Assembly: GCA_022827945.1 (NCBI GenBank)
Contig: JAJEIT010000082.1
Span: 1 to 32,304 of the forward strand
Length of the DNA: 32,304 nucleotides
Origin: Dehalococcoidia bacterium
GTDB taxonomy: Bacteria; Chloroflexota; Dehalococcoidia; Tepidiformales; Tepidiformaceae
Reading direction: 5' to 3'
Of this stretch, positions 6,266-13,633 are shown one piece after another; position 1 is the first letter of the stretch, and each line of letters opens with the position of its first letter. A program made the translations under genes and the position numbers. The notes beneath the pieces are model-generated. The model did not search any database. It worked only from the letters and a program-made list of their open reading frames with translations, and was not told the DNA's origin.

Positions 6266-8537
6266 CGACATGCCAGATCAGGAGATGGAACGAAAGCTCC
6301 GCGAGCACTTCGCGGAAGAAGCCCCGGACCTGCAGGCTCCGGACGACCTCTGGGACCGGCTGGAGAGCCGCCTGGGAAAACAGGATCCGCCGCGCTTCGC
6401 CCTCTTGCGGGGTGGAGCCAGCGCCATCGGCTCAATGCCATGGATTCCGGCGGCGGCGGCGGCGGTACTGGTTGTGGGCCTGGGCGTGGGCGCCTGGGCC
6501 CTGGCCGGCGGGACCGGTGATAGCGGCGGCGACGAGATGGCCGCCGCCCCGGCCGCCACACAGGCTGCGGCGGCCGCTGAGGGAGAACCGGAGGCTGCTG
6601 CAGCGGCCACCGTCGCCCCGACGGAGGCCGTTGCCTATGAAGCGGCCGCCGAGGCAGAGCCGCCGGCAGCGGCTCCCGCGGCCACCGAGGCCGCCGCCAC
6701 AGCGGCCGCGGCCGCCCGCGCAGTCGAGCGGGAACCAGCTCCGGAAGCGACCCCCGAGGCCGTCTCGACTCCCGAGTCAACACCGGAACCGGCGCAGGCA
6801 CGCGAGGCGCAGGCCACCCAGGTCGCGGAGAGCGAGCCACCCGCCGACGACAGCAGCGAACCCGCCGAGGCCTCCGACGGAGCCGAGGAAGCCGCGGAAG
6901 AGCCTGCCGAGCCCTCCGACGTCGCCATGGATGACGACCTGTCCGACGAGGACATGGCTGAGGACATGGCCGACGAGGCCATGGACGACGCCATGGGCGA
7001 TTACGACGACATGGCGGACGGCGACATGGAGGCGGAAGCCGAAGACTCCGCGTCCTGGTCCGCGCGCGAAGCGGAGGAGGAGGAAGCGGCGCAACCGCGG
7101 CGTCCTTCCGATACGACGTTCGAGGACTACGAGCGCACGGCCTTCGTCTCGACCGACCTTGACGCTGTCTCGACCTTCAGCCTCGACACCGACCGCACCT
7201 CTTACTTCCTCGCCCTCACCTGGGTCCGCAACGGCTACCCCGTCGACCCCGACTCCGTGCGGGCGGAAGAGTGGATCAACGCCTTCGACTACGGGTACGC
7301 CCGGCCGGCCGGCGACGACCGTTTCGCCATCGTCAGCGACCTCGTACGGCACCCGATCGACGGGGACTGGCACCTCGCCCGCATCGCCATGCAGGCGCCC
7401 GACCTGCGCGACGACCGGCCGCTCAACGTGACGCTCGTGCTGGATGCCTCCGGCTCGATGTCGTGGGGCGACCGCGTCGCCATCGCGCGGGAGGCGGCGG
7501 AGACCATCCGCCAGAGCCTCGGCGCCGACGACCGAATCGCCGTCGTCCACTTCACCACCGACGTGCTCGACCGCTACACGGTCGCGCACAGCTCGCCCGA
7601 CGACGAGGACGTGGTCTGGTCGATCGGCAGGCTGGCGGCGCACGACAGCACGAACGTGCAGGCCGGCCTCAACCTCGGCGTGCAGCTGGCCGACCAGGCC
7701 CGGCAAGAGCGCCCGGACGCCTACAACTACATCATCCTGATGTCCGACGGCGTGGCGAACGTGGACGCGACCGACCCGTTCGCCATCCTCGAGGGGGCGC
7801 CCGACTCGGACAGCACGAACCCGCTGCGGCTCATCACCATCGGCGTGGGCATCGACAACTACAACGACGTGCTGCTGGAGCAGCTCGCCCAGCACGGGAA
7901 CGGCTGGTACCGCTACCTCGACGACACCGTCCAGGCGCGCGAGACGTTCAGCCGCGAGAACTGGCTGGCCCTCTCCACGCCCTTCGCCGACCAGGCCCGC
8001 GCCCAGGTGACCTGGGACCCGGCCGTGGTGAAGGAGTGGCGCATCGTCGGCTACGAGAACCGGGTCACGCCCGACCACACGTTCACGCAGAACCGCCGGG
8101 AGTTCGCCGAGCTTCCCGCCGGAACGGCCACCACCGTCTTCTACGAGCTCGTGCTGCACGAGGGCGTCAGCCTCTCGGCCGCGCTCGGGAGCGTGGAGGT
8201 GCGCTGGGTCGACCCGGCCACGGGCGACTCGGTCAGCCAGACCGCCGCGATCAGCGGCCAAACCGACGCCGGCTTCGACGACGCCGACCGCTTCCTGCGG
8301 CTGGGCGCAATCGTGGGGCTCGCGGCCGACCGCTACAGCAGCCTTTCGCCGCAGGTCGAGAACGCGGAGGTCGACTACGCCGGCATCCACGCCGACCTCT
8401 CGGCCCTGCAAAGCCGCTTCCGATCGCTTGAGGGAAGGCTCGGCTCCTCCCAGGCCTACCTGGACTTCAGCGCCCTTTTGGACGAGCTGACGGCCGCGGC
8501 CGCCGAGCTGGCGCCTTCCTCGGGCTACAGCCAGTGA
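6255..8537 (+). CDS. Membrane anti-sigma-like protein fused to an external VWA domain (YfbK-like)
   Basis: Protein of 760 residues. Residues 1-55 are cytoplasmic and charged, the position of an anti-sigma domain. Residues 63-86 form one membrane helix (PWIPAAAAAVLVVGLGVGAW). Residues 87-285 are an Ala/Glu/Pro-rich, then Asp/Met-rich linker. From about 290 follows a YfbK-type region (VSTFSLDTDRTSYF), then a VWA domain with the MIDAS motif DASGSMS (397-403) and a C-terminal DUF3520-like part ending SSGYSQ. The 11-base overlap with the ECF sigma gene supports control of that sigma factor. The ligand of the VWA domain is unknown. No zinc-binding ZAS motif (HxxxCxxC) is visible in the first 55 residues, so the anti-sigma role is inferred from position. 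Confidence 0.8.
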   Translation: MARNDMPDQEMERKLREHFAEEAPDLQAPDDLWDRLESRLGKQDPPRFALLRGGASAIGSMPWIPAAAAAVLVVGLGVGAWALAGGTGDSGGDEMAAAPAATQAAAAAEGEPEAAAAATVAPTEAVAYEAAAEAEPPAAAPAATEAAATAAAAARAVEREPAPEATPEAVSTPESTPEPAQAREAQATQVAESEPPADDSSEPAEASDGAEEAAEEPAEPSDVAMDDDLSDEDMAEDMADEAMDDAMGDYDDMADGDMEAEAEDSASWSAREAEEEEAAQPRRPSDTTFEDYERTAFVSTDLDAVSTFSLDTDRTSYFLALTWVRNGYPVDPDSVRAEEWINAFDYGYARPAGDDRFAIVSDLVRHPIDGDWHLARIAMQAPDLRDDRPLNVTLVLDASGSMSWGDRVAIAREAAETIRQSLGADDRIAVVHFTTDVLDRYTVAHSSPDDEDVVWSIGRLAAHDSTNVQAGLNLGVQLADQARQERPDAYNYIILMSDGVANVDATDPFAILEGAPDSDSTNPLRLITIGVGIDNYNDVLLEQLAQHGNGWYRYLDDTVQARETFSRENWLALSTPFADQARAQVTWDPAVVKEWRIVGYENRVTPDHTFTQNRREFAELPAGTATTVFYELVLHEGVSLSAALGSVEVRWVDPATGDSVSQTAAISGQTDAGFDDADRFLRLGAIVGLAADRYSSLSPQVENAEVDYAGIHADLSALQSRFRSLEGRLGSSQAYLDFSALLDELTAAAAELAPSSGYSQ

Positions 8538-8555
8538 CCTGGCTCGCCATCCGAC

Positions 8556-8575
8556 GGGGGCTCCGGCGCGCCCCC
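8556..8575. repeat. Short hairpin between the two VWA genes
   Basis: GGGGGC and GCCCCC pair perfectly (6 bp) around an 8-base loop, 18 bases after the first VWA gene. There is no T tract. It could protect or attenuate the message before the second gene. Confidence 0.35.
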
Positions 8576-8599
8576 ACGCACAGAGCAAAGGAGGCTCAG

Positions 8600-10405
8600 A
8601 TGCGATTCCCCGCACGGATGTACCGGATCCTCGCCGCGAGCGCCGCCGTGGCGCTCCTCACGCTCGCGGTCGCCGCCTGCGGCGACATCGACGGCGACGA
8701 CGACGACAGCGCCGCGCCGGCGGCGACGCAGGCGCCCAGCCGCGCCCAGCCGGCCCAGGAGGCCGCCGCCACCCAGGCGGCTGCCGAGGCGTACGAGCAC
8801 GCAGCGGCCGCCACGGAGGCAGCAGCCGCGTACGAGGCCGAAGCCGCGCAGGAGGAAGCAGCCGCAGACAGCGGTTCCTGCCCGAACTGTTGGTCCGCCG
8901 GCCGGCAGGGGTCCACGACCCAGGCAGCCGCCTCCGTCAGCGAACCCGCACCCCAGCGGCCCGCGCCCGGGGCGACGACCTTCCAGAACTACGGGCGCAC
9001 GCCGTACGTGAAGACCGCGACGGACGCCGTCTCCACCTTCAGCCTCGATACGGATCGCACGTCGTACTTCCTCGCCCTCGCCTGGGCGCAGAGCGGGTAC
9101 GCCGTCGAGCCCGACTCGGTGCGGGCGGAGGAGTGGGTGAACGCCTTCTCCTACGACTACGACGCGCCCCGGGACGACCGCAGCTTCGCCATCACCAGCG
9201 ACGTCGTGCAGCACCCGCTCGGCGGGGGACGCCACCTCGTCCGCCTGGCCTTCCAGGCCCCGCACGTGCGCGACGACGTGCCCCTGAACGTGACGCTCGT
9301 GCTGGACGCCTCCGGCTCGATGGCCGACGGCAACCGCGTCGCCATCGCGCGGGAGGCGGCGGAGGCCATCCGTAACAGCCTCGGCTCCGACGACCGCATC
9401 GCCGTCGTCCACTTCACCACCGAGGTGATCGACTGGTACACCGTCGAGCACAGCCGGCCCGGAGACGAGGACGTGGCCTGGTCGATCGGGCAGCTCGCCC
9501 CGCACAACTCGACGAACGTGCAGGCCGGGCTCGACCTCGGTGTGCGGCTCGCCGACCAGGCCCGGCGGGAGCGCCCGGGCGCCTACAACTACATCATCCT
9601 GATGTCGGACGGCGTCGCGAACGTGGACGCGACCAACCCCTTCGCCATCCTCGACTCCTCGCCCGACACCGACCACCGCAACCCGCTGCGCCTGATCACC
9701 GTCGGCGTGGGCATCGAGAACTACAACGACTACCTGCTCGAGCAGCTCGCCCAGCACGGCAACGGCTGGTACCGCTACCTCGACACGACCGCGCAGGCGC
9801 GCGAGACCTTCAGCCGCGAGAACTGGCTGGCCCTCTCCACGCCCTTCGCCGACCAGGCCCGCGCGCAGGTGACCTGGGACCCGACGCTGGTCAGCTCCTG
9901 GCGCATCGTCGGCTACGAGAACCGGATCACGCCGGACCACACCTTCGAGCAGAACCGGCGCGAGTTCGCCGAGCTGCCCTCGGGCGCGGCCACGACGGCG
10001 TTCTACGAGGTCGTCCTGCACGACGAGACGCGCCGCGGCCTGGCCACGCTGGGCGAGGTGGAGGTGCGCTGGGTGGACCCGCGCTCGGGCGACACCTACA
10101 GCCAGGCGGCGCGCCTGGAGGGCCGCACGGACGCCCCCTTCGACGCAGGCGACCGGCACCTCCGCTTCGGCGCCATCGTGGCGCTCGCCTCCGACCGCTA
10201 CAGCGCCCTGTCGGTGCAGCTCGAGGGGGCCAAGATCGACATCGCCGGCCTGGGCGCCGACATGACGGCGCTGCGGGCGGAGCTGGACTCGCTCTACGAG
10301 CGGATGAGCACCCTGCAGTCCTACCACGACTTCAGCTTCCTGCTGGAGCGAATGACGGCCCGGGTCGAGGAGCTCGGGGGCGGGAGTTCAGGCTACAGCC
10401 AGTGA
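8600..10405 (+). CDS. VWA-domain lipoprotein (YfbK-like), paralogue of the preceding gene
   Basis: Protein of 601 residues. A signal peptide ends in the lipobox LAVAAC (Cys 27), so the protein should be a surface lipoprotein. A low-complexity Ala/Glu/Gln stretch follows (about 35-105). Then comes the same YfbK N-region (VSTFSLDTDRTSYF), a VWA domain with DASGSMA (from Asp 236), and a DUF3520-like end that also finishes SSGYSQ. ATG 8600 is chosen because AAAGGAGG lies 5 bases before it and a signal peptide follows directly; the in-frame ATG at 8534 would put 22 residues in front of the signal peptide. Large parts are almost identical to the upstream gene even in DNA, so it is a tandem duplicate that kept the domain but exchanged its anchor. 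Confidence 0.88.
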   Translation: MRFPARMYRILAASAAVALLTLAVAACGDIDGDDDDSAAPAATQAPSRAQPAQEAAATQAAAEAYEHAAAATEAAAAYEAEAAQEEAAADSGSCPNCWSAGRQGSTTQAAASVSEPAPQRPAPGATTFQNYGRTPYVKTATDAVSTFSLDTDRTSYFLALAWAQSGYAVEPDSVRAEEWVNAFSYDYDAPRDDRSFAITSDVVQHPLGGGRHLVRLAFQAPHVRDDVPLNVTLVLDASGSMADGNRVAIAREAAEAIRNSLGSDDRIAVVHFTTEVIDWYTVEHSRPGDEDVAWSIGQLAPHNSTNVQAGLDLGVRLADQARRERPGAYNYIILMSDGVANVDATNPFAILDSSPDTDHRNPLRLITVGVGIENYNDYLLEQLAQHGNGWYRYLDTTAQARETFSRENWLALSTPFADQARAQVTWDPTLVSSWRIVGYENRITPDHTFEQNRREFAELPSGAATTAFYEVVLHDETRRGLATLGEVEVRWVDPRSGDTYSQAARLEGRTDAPFDAGDRHLRFGAIVALASDRYSALSVQLEGAKIDIAGLGADMTALRAELDSLYERMSTLQSYHDFSFLLERMTARVEELGGGSSGYSQ

Positions 10406-10444
10406 CGGCTCCCCTCGCACGACACCGGCTGTAACAGCGCGTTA

Positions 10445-10485
10445 CCGGCCGCGGCGGACAACACCCCACCACCCGCCGCGGCCGG
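10445..10485. terminator. Long perfect hairpin after the VWA genes (terminator-like, no T tract)
   Basis: CCGGCCGCGGCGG (10445-10457) and CCGCCGCGGCCGG (10473-10485) form a perfect 13-bp stem with a 15-base loop. It sits between the VWA gene and the convergent retropepsin gene, where a terminator is expected. It lacks a run of T on either side, so it may stop RNA polymerase only weakly or act as a 3' stabilising structure. Confidence 0.5.
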
Positions 10486-10562
10486 CGCGCGCACTTCAAG
10501 GTCTGATGAAACGGGGAAGCTGGTGGGCCCGCACCTCCTGTGCTGCGGAGTCGCCGGTTGGC

Positions 10563-10934
10563 TCAGGGCCAGGCCTCGATGACGACGCGCCCTCCCTCCT
10601 CTACTTCCAGATACACGCTGTGACTCTCGAGGAGGCGCATGCCGACCAACGGTGTGGTGTCGGCGGCGTCCGCCTCTACGTACCTCGTCCGCCCGTCCCA
10701 GAGCACGGCAATGCCGAAAGAAGAGAAGGTGACCTCACTGCCGTCCGCCAGGGTCGCCCGGCTGGTTCCCCGAAAGTCCAGTCCCAACTCCATCGCCAGC
10801 GCGGGCGCCACGGTCAGGAATCCCGTGAAACCGGTGTCGACTACCGCCTCGATCTGCCGTGCCTGTCCTGTCGGGCCGTACAGGGCAAGGGTCAGCACCG
10901 CCTCGTGGGCGGCGTTCACCATGCCTTCGATCAC
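10563..10934 (-). CDS. Retropepsin-like clan AA aspartic protease (DTGF type)
   Basis: Protein of 123 residues with a single aspartic protease motif VVDTGFTGFL (Asp 33), matching the bacterial and archaeal clan AA family with a DTGF signature. Retropepsins work as homodimers, each subunit giving one Asp. The strand FRGTSRATLADGSEV and the C-terminal LVGMRLLESHSVYLEVEEGG fit the fold's second half. Its GTG start (10934) overlaps the stop of the upstream 89-residue gene by GTGA, so the two are co-translated; ATG 10922 is an alternative start. Substrate unknown; the upstream protein is a candidate partner or target. Confidence 0.82.
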   Translation of the reverse strand: MIEGMVNAAHEAVLTLALYGPTGQARQIEAVVDTGFTGFLTVAPALAMELGLDFRGTSRATLADGSEVTFSSFGIAVLWDGRTRYVEADAADTTPLVGMRLLESHSVYLEVEEGGRVVIEAWP

Positions 10935-11200
10935 TCGGGGGTCCGCAGGGGACGACCGCCGAAGTGATGCAGTGCACGATGCCCGACGCGGAGGAGCCAG
11001 ACATCAACAGCATCCGGTCGCTGGGTACGGAGGCCATCCGTCGCGGCAATCACGTTGTCGCCGATGGCCCATCTGCCGCTGTCCACATCAATCGCAACGA
11101 CCGCTCCCTGATGGTCGGCTTCGACCTTCTGGCGAATGTCGCGTTCGTAGATCTCATCTCCGAGGCGGGCGGTCTCCTCAGACGTGCGACGGGTCACCAT
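10931..11200 (-). CDS. Small conserved protein paired with the retropepsin
   Basis: Protein of 89 residues. Recognisable features are an N-terminal ARLGDEIYERDIRQKVEADHQGAVVAID block, then a central acidic strand and a WLLRVGHRALHHFGGR motif near the end. Small proteins with this RLGxEIYERDIRxxVE...HHFGGR pattern are, to my recollection, common in cyanobacteria and Chloroflexota as hypothetical proteins next to DTGF aspartic proteases. GGAG lies 7 bases before ATG 11200. The overlap with the protease gene suggests a two-gene module, perhaps toxin-antitoxin-like. This is inference, and no biochemical function can be assigned. Confidence 0.7.
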   Translation of the reverse strand: MVTRRTSEETARLGDEIYERDIRQKVEADHQGAVVAIDVDSGRWAIGDNVIAATDGLRTQRPDAVDVWLLRVGHRALHHFGGRPLRTPE

Positions 11201-11353
11201 GTCGGTCTCCTGCGATACGGGCTCACACCTAGAAGATAGCGCCGACCGGCAACCGATCCAACCGGCAAACCACAGGGCGCGTCGCGTTGGCAGCCCCGAA
11301 CTCCCACAGGACAGCCCATGTCGCCGCCAACCTCCGACAACCTCCGATGGCGG

Positions 11354-11638
11354 CTACGTTGCCAGCTGGGCCAGGTCGATTCCGATAAGCGCCAGGCTGA
11401 GGCCGGTCCACATCGTGACGATGATCCAGTAGAGCCAGGGATTCTCGTCCCGGTGGATCGGCTCCACGAGGAAGGTCACGCCGGTCGCGAACGCGGGCAC
11501 GGCCCAGTACAGGAACAGCAGGCCCCAGAGCCACTGGAAGTTGAACACGACCGCGGTCACCACGATCGCGAGGGCGCCCAGCGTAAGCCAGCGAACACGG
11601 CCCCCCACCGCACGTCCCGGCCGCCGATCGAAGCTCAT
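11354..11638 (-). CDS. Small integral membrane protein
   Basis: Protein of 94 residues with a basic N-terminus and three hydrophobic segments at about 16-32 (WLTLGALAIVVTAVVF), 36-55 (WLWGLLFLYWAVPAFATGV) and 68-88 (WLYWIIVTMWTGLSLALIG). Its ATG overlaps the Rieske oxygenase stop (ATGA), so it is the second gene of that operon. I do not recognise a family. It may be an unrelated small membrane protein or an accessory to the oxygenase. Confidence 0.65.
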   Translation of the reverse strand: MSFDRRPGRAVGGRVRWLTLGALAIVVTAVVFNFQWLWGLLFLYWAVPAFATGVTFLVEPIHRDENPWLYWIIVTMWTGLSLALIGIDLAQLAT

Positions 11639-12804
11639 GCTTCCCGCTCGACGTATCTCGCCGGAGGGTCCTGGCCGGCCAGCCGCCAGGCGAGATAGTG
11701 ATGGAAGTCCACGACCACCCGCTCGAGGGGCACCAGCCGCCCTCCCCGGGAGAGCCTCGCCGCCATGCCCGCCTGGGCTCGCTCGCAGATGGCGCGGTCC
11801 TCTTCCAGGAACGCCGTCGCATAGCCGTCGGAGATGGCCTGCGTCACCTGGTCGGGAGCGGAACGCATCAGCGTTCCCTGGGACACCCGCGTCGACGTCG
11901 GGCTCACGGGATGGGCGATGATCCAGTCCCAGGAGTCCTGGGTCACGACACCCACGAACGAGGGCGGGATCGAGACGAGGACGTAGTGGTCACCGCCCGT
12001 GCCGCCGCCGAAGAGGCTCCCGAGCAGCTTCCCCACCACCCCGCCGTCGTCCTGGACGATCTCGCCGCCGGTCAGCGTCCATGGCGCCGAGCCCGCGATG
12101 TAGTACGCCCCCCGCGTCGGCGTGACCTTCTCGAGTGTCTTCTCGTGCACCTTGAACAGGTGGTAGCTCTCCATGCCGTTCTCGACGACCAGCTTCCAGT
12201 TCGCCTCCCAGACCTCGGGAGCGGTCAGCGGTCCCGGCGCCGCGAAGGACCCCATGTCGAACTCGGCCAGGCGCGGGGCGATGCCGGCGAGCCGCTCGGC
12301 GAGCGGAGGGGCGTCGGGCGAGAGGCACACGAACACGACGCCCATCCAGACCTCGACGCGGAAGGCGGGCAGTCTGTGCTCCTCGCGGTCGATCGTGACC
12401 CCGTGCGTGTACGGCGCGCCCCGGAAGGTTCCGGAGTCGCTGTAGCTCCAGGCGTGGTACGGGCACGTGATCGTGCCCCCGTCGAGACAATCCACGCCCG
12501 GTTCGAGCATGAGCGTGCCCCGATGGCGGCACACGTTCGAGAGCGCGCGCAGCTGCCCGTCGGCGCCGCGAACCAGCGCCAGGGGCTCGCCGGCGATGTC
12601 GATGGCGAGGTAGTCGCCCGGTTCCGCCAGCGCCGCCTCCGCGCAGACCGCCGCCCAATCGCTGCGAAACACGCGGTCCAGCTCCAGCGCGAAGAGGCCT
12701 TCGTCGCGGTAGGCGGCAAACGGCAGGGCCTGCGCTTCCTCCGCCGGGGCCGCCGCTGCTGCAAGCAAGTCGAGCGCGGCTTCGGTGTCGTGCCTGCTGG
12801 CCAT
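11635..12804 (-). CDS. Rieske-type aromatic-ring-hydroxylating oxygenase, alpha subunit
   Basis: Protein of 389 residues. The N-terminal Rieske [2Fe-2S] domain has C92-x-H94 (VCRHRG) and C114-x2-H117 (CPYHAW). The C-terminal catalytic domain has the mononuclear iron motif NWKLVVENGMESYHLFKVH (His 215, His 220) and a later acidic ligand region (LEEDRAICERAQ). Members hydroxylate or demethylate aromatic and quaternary-amine compounds using electrons from a reductase; none is encoded nearby. ATG 12804 is used because the reading frame upstream runs through tRNA-Tyr and cannot be coding, and the Rieske homology begins soon after. Substrate unknown. Confidence 0.92.
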   Translation of the reverse strand: MASRHDTEAALDLLAAAAAPAEEAQALPFAAYRDEGLFALELDRVFRSDWAAVCAEAALAEPGDYLAIDIAGEPLALVRGADGQLRALSNVCRHRGTLMLEPGVDCLDGGTITCPYHAWSYSDSGTFRGAPYTHGVTIDREEHRLPAFRVEVWMGVVFVCLSPDAPPLAERLAGIAPRLAEFDMGSFAAPGPLTAPEVWEANWKLVVENGMESYHLFKVHEKTLEKVTPTRGAYYIAGSAPWTLTGGEIVQDDGGVVGKLLGSLFGGGTGGDHYVLVSIPPSFVGVVTQDSWDWIIAHPVSPTSTRVSQGTLMRSAPDQVTQAISDGYATAFLEEDRAICERAQAGMAARLSRGGRLVPLERVVVDFHHYLAWRLAGQDPPARYVEREA

Positions 12805-12870
12805 CGCTACCCACGTGCCCCTTCCTGGCTCAAGCGCGAGCCGCAGTGCGGTTCGCCGGGGGAAAGCTGG

Positions 12871-12954
12871 TGGAGGGGGCAGGATTCGAACCTGCGTACC
12901 GCTCTGCGGGGCAGATTTACAGTCTGCTGCCTTTAACCACTCGGCCACCCCTCC
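12871..12954 (-). tRNA. tRNA-Tyr (anticodon GTA)
   Basis: The acceptor stem is GGAGGGG/CCCCTCC. The anticodon stem GCAGA/TCTGC closes the loop CTGTAAA with anticodon GTA. The long variable arm expected of tRNA-Tyr is present, and the T-loop is GTTCGAATC. The discriminator is A (12871), and CCA is encoded at 12870-12868. Confidence 0.96.
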
Positions 12955-12962
12955 ACCTGGTG

Positions 12963-13035
12963 AGCCCAGGAGGGGACTCGAACCCCTAACCTGCTGATTA
13001 CAAATCAGCCGCGCTGCCAGTTGCGCCACCTGGGC
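12963..13035 (-). tRNA. tRNA-Thr (anticodon TGT)
   Basis: The acceptor stem is GCCCAGG/CCTGGGC. The anticodon stem GCTGA/TCAGC closes the loop TTTGTAA with anticodon TGT. The T-arm is GGGG-TTCGAGT-CCCC and the discriminator T (12963). CCA is not encoded. It lies 8 bases upstream of tRNA-Tyr, so the two are one transcript. Confidence 0.96.
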
Positions 13036-13211
13036 AGGGGGTCGACCCCACCTGCCGGGGGCCGTGTGTCACCGCTTTGACGGCGGCGGCCCTGCGAGTA
13101 TCGCCCCGCTCCCCCTCATCCGCAAACAGCACCCCTCGGGCGACACGCGGCCCTTGGCGTTTCCGCGCCCCGCCTCCAGCCTCCCGCGAAACGCATTCGT
13201 GGAGGAACGCG

Positions 13212-13577
13212 ATGAGCGAGGAACCGGTAATCGGCGGCGAGGACACGTCGGACAGCGGCGATGGGGAACGGCCCGAGCCCGTGACCGGCGACGAGGCGGC
13301 CGAGGCGACACGGGGGGACGCGAGCGAGGCGGAGCTTGCCGGCCTGCTGCGCGAGACCCTGCTCGCTGCCCACGAAGACCTGAAGGCGGCCGACCTGCCG
13401 GGGGAGACCCCGGCCGAGGTGCGGGAGCGCTACGTCACCGCGCGCGAGCGGCTGGAGCGCGAGGCGCGCGAGGCAAGGGGGTCGCAGGTGCCGGCGGGCG
13501 CTCCCGGGCGGTTCGCCCCCGCGCCGGTGAGCGCCTTCGAGAAGATCCGCGAGGGGCTCACGCGCCTGAACGCCTGA
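13212..13577 (+). CDS. Small acidic protein of unknown function
   Basis: Protein of 121 residues opening MSEEPVIGGEDTSDSGDGER. The first 45 residues are acidic and probably disordered. The middle is helical (AELAGLLRETLLAAHEDLKA, then AEVRERYVTARERLEREAREA), and the end (FAPAPVSAFEKIREGLTRLNA) is basic to neutral. GGAGG lies 7 bases before ATG 13212, which fixes the start. I recognise no family. It precedes the TrkA-type gene by 56 bases on the same strand and may share its transcript. Confidence 0.55.
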   Translation: MSEEPVIGGEDTSDSGDGERPEPVTGDEAAEATRGDASEAELAGLLRETLLAAHEDLKAADLPGETPAEVRERYVTARERLEREAREARGSQVPAGAPGRFAPAPVSAFEKIREGLTRLNA

Positions 13578-13633
13578 CGCGAGCGGTCGACGGCTGGGAG
13601 GCGCGGGGCTAGCATCGGCGGCAGGGGGAGACG

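Noticed and set aside
6777-8615. Long open frame on the minus strand opposite the first VWA gene
   Set aside because: It is the antisense shadow of a clearly conserved VWA gene in GC-rich DNA. It has no recognisable motif and no ribosome-binding site.
8525-10327. Long open frame on the minus strand opposite the VWA lipoprotein gene
   Set aside because: Same reason: a mirror of the paralogous gene, with similar repetitive valine/arginine composition in both shadows.
11328-11347. Tandem repeat of a 10-base unit (CAACCTCCGA twice)
   Set aside because: Only two copies, outside any promoter position I can justify; probably chance or slippage.
340-12870. tRNA-Gly expected between tRNA-Tyr and tRNA-Thr(GGT)
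   Set aside because: I searched the spacers by eye for a cloverleaf with a Gly anticodon and found none.
12805-13029. N-terminal extension of the Rieske frame up to 13029
   Set aside because: The stretch is made of tRNA-Tyr and tRNA-Thr sequence; the true start is ATG 12804.
13038-13049. GGGGTCGACCCC palindrome just upstream of tRNA-Thr(TGT)
   Set aside because: Short and GC-rich with no paired site; no basis to call an operator.
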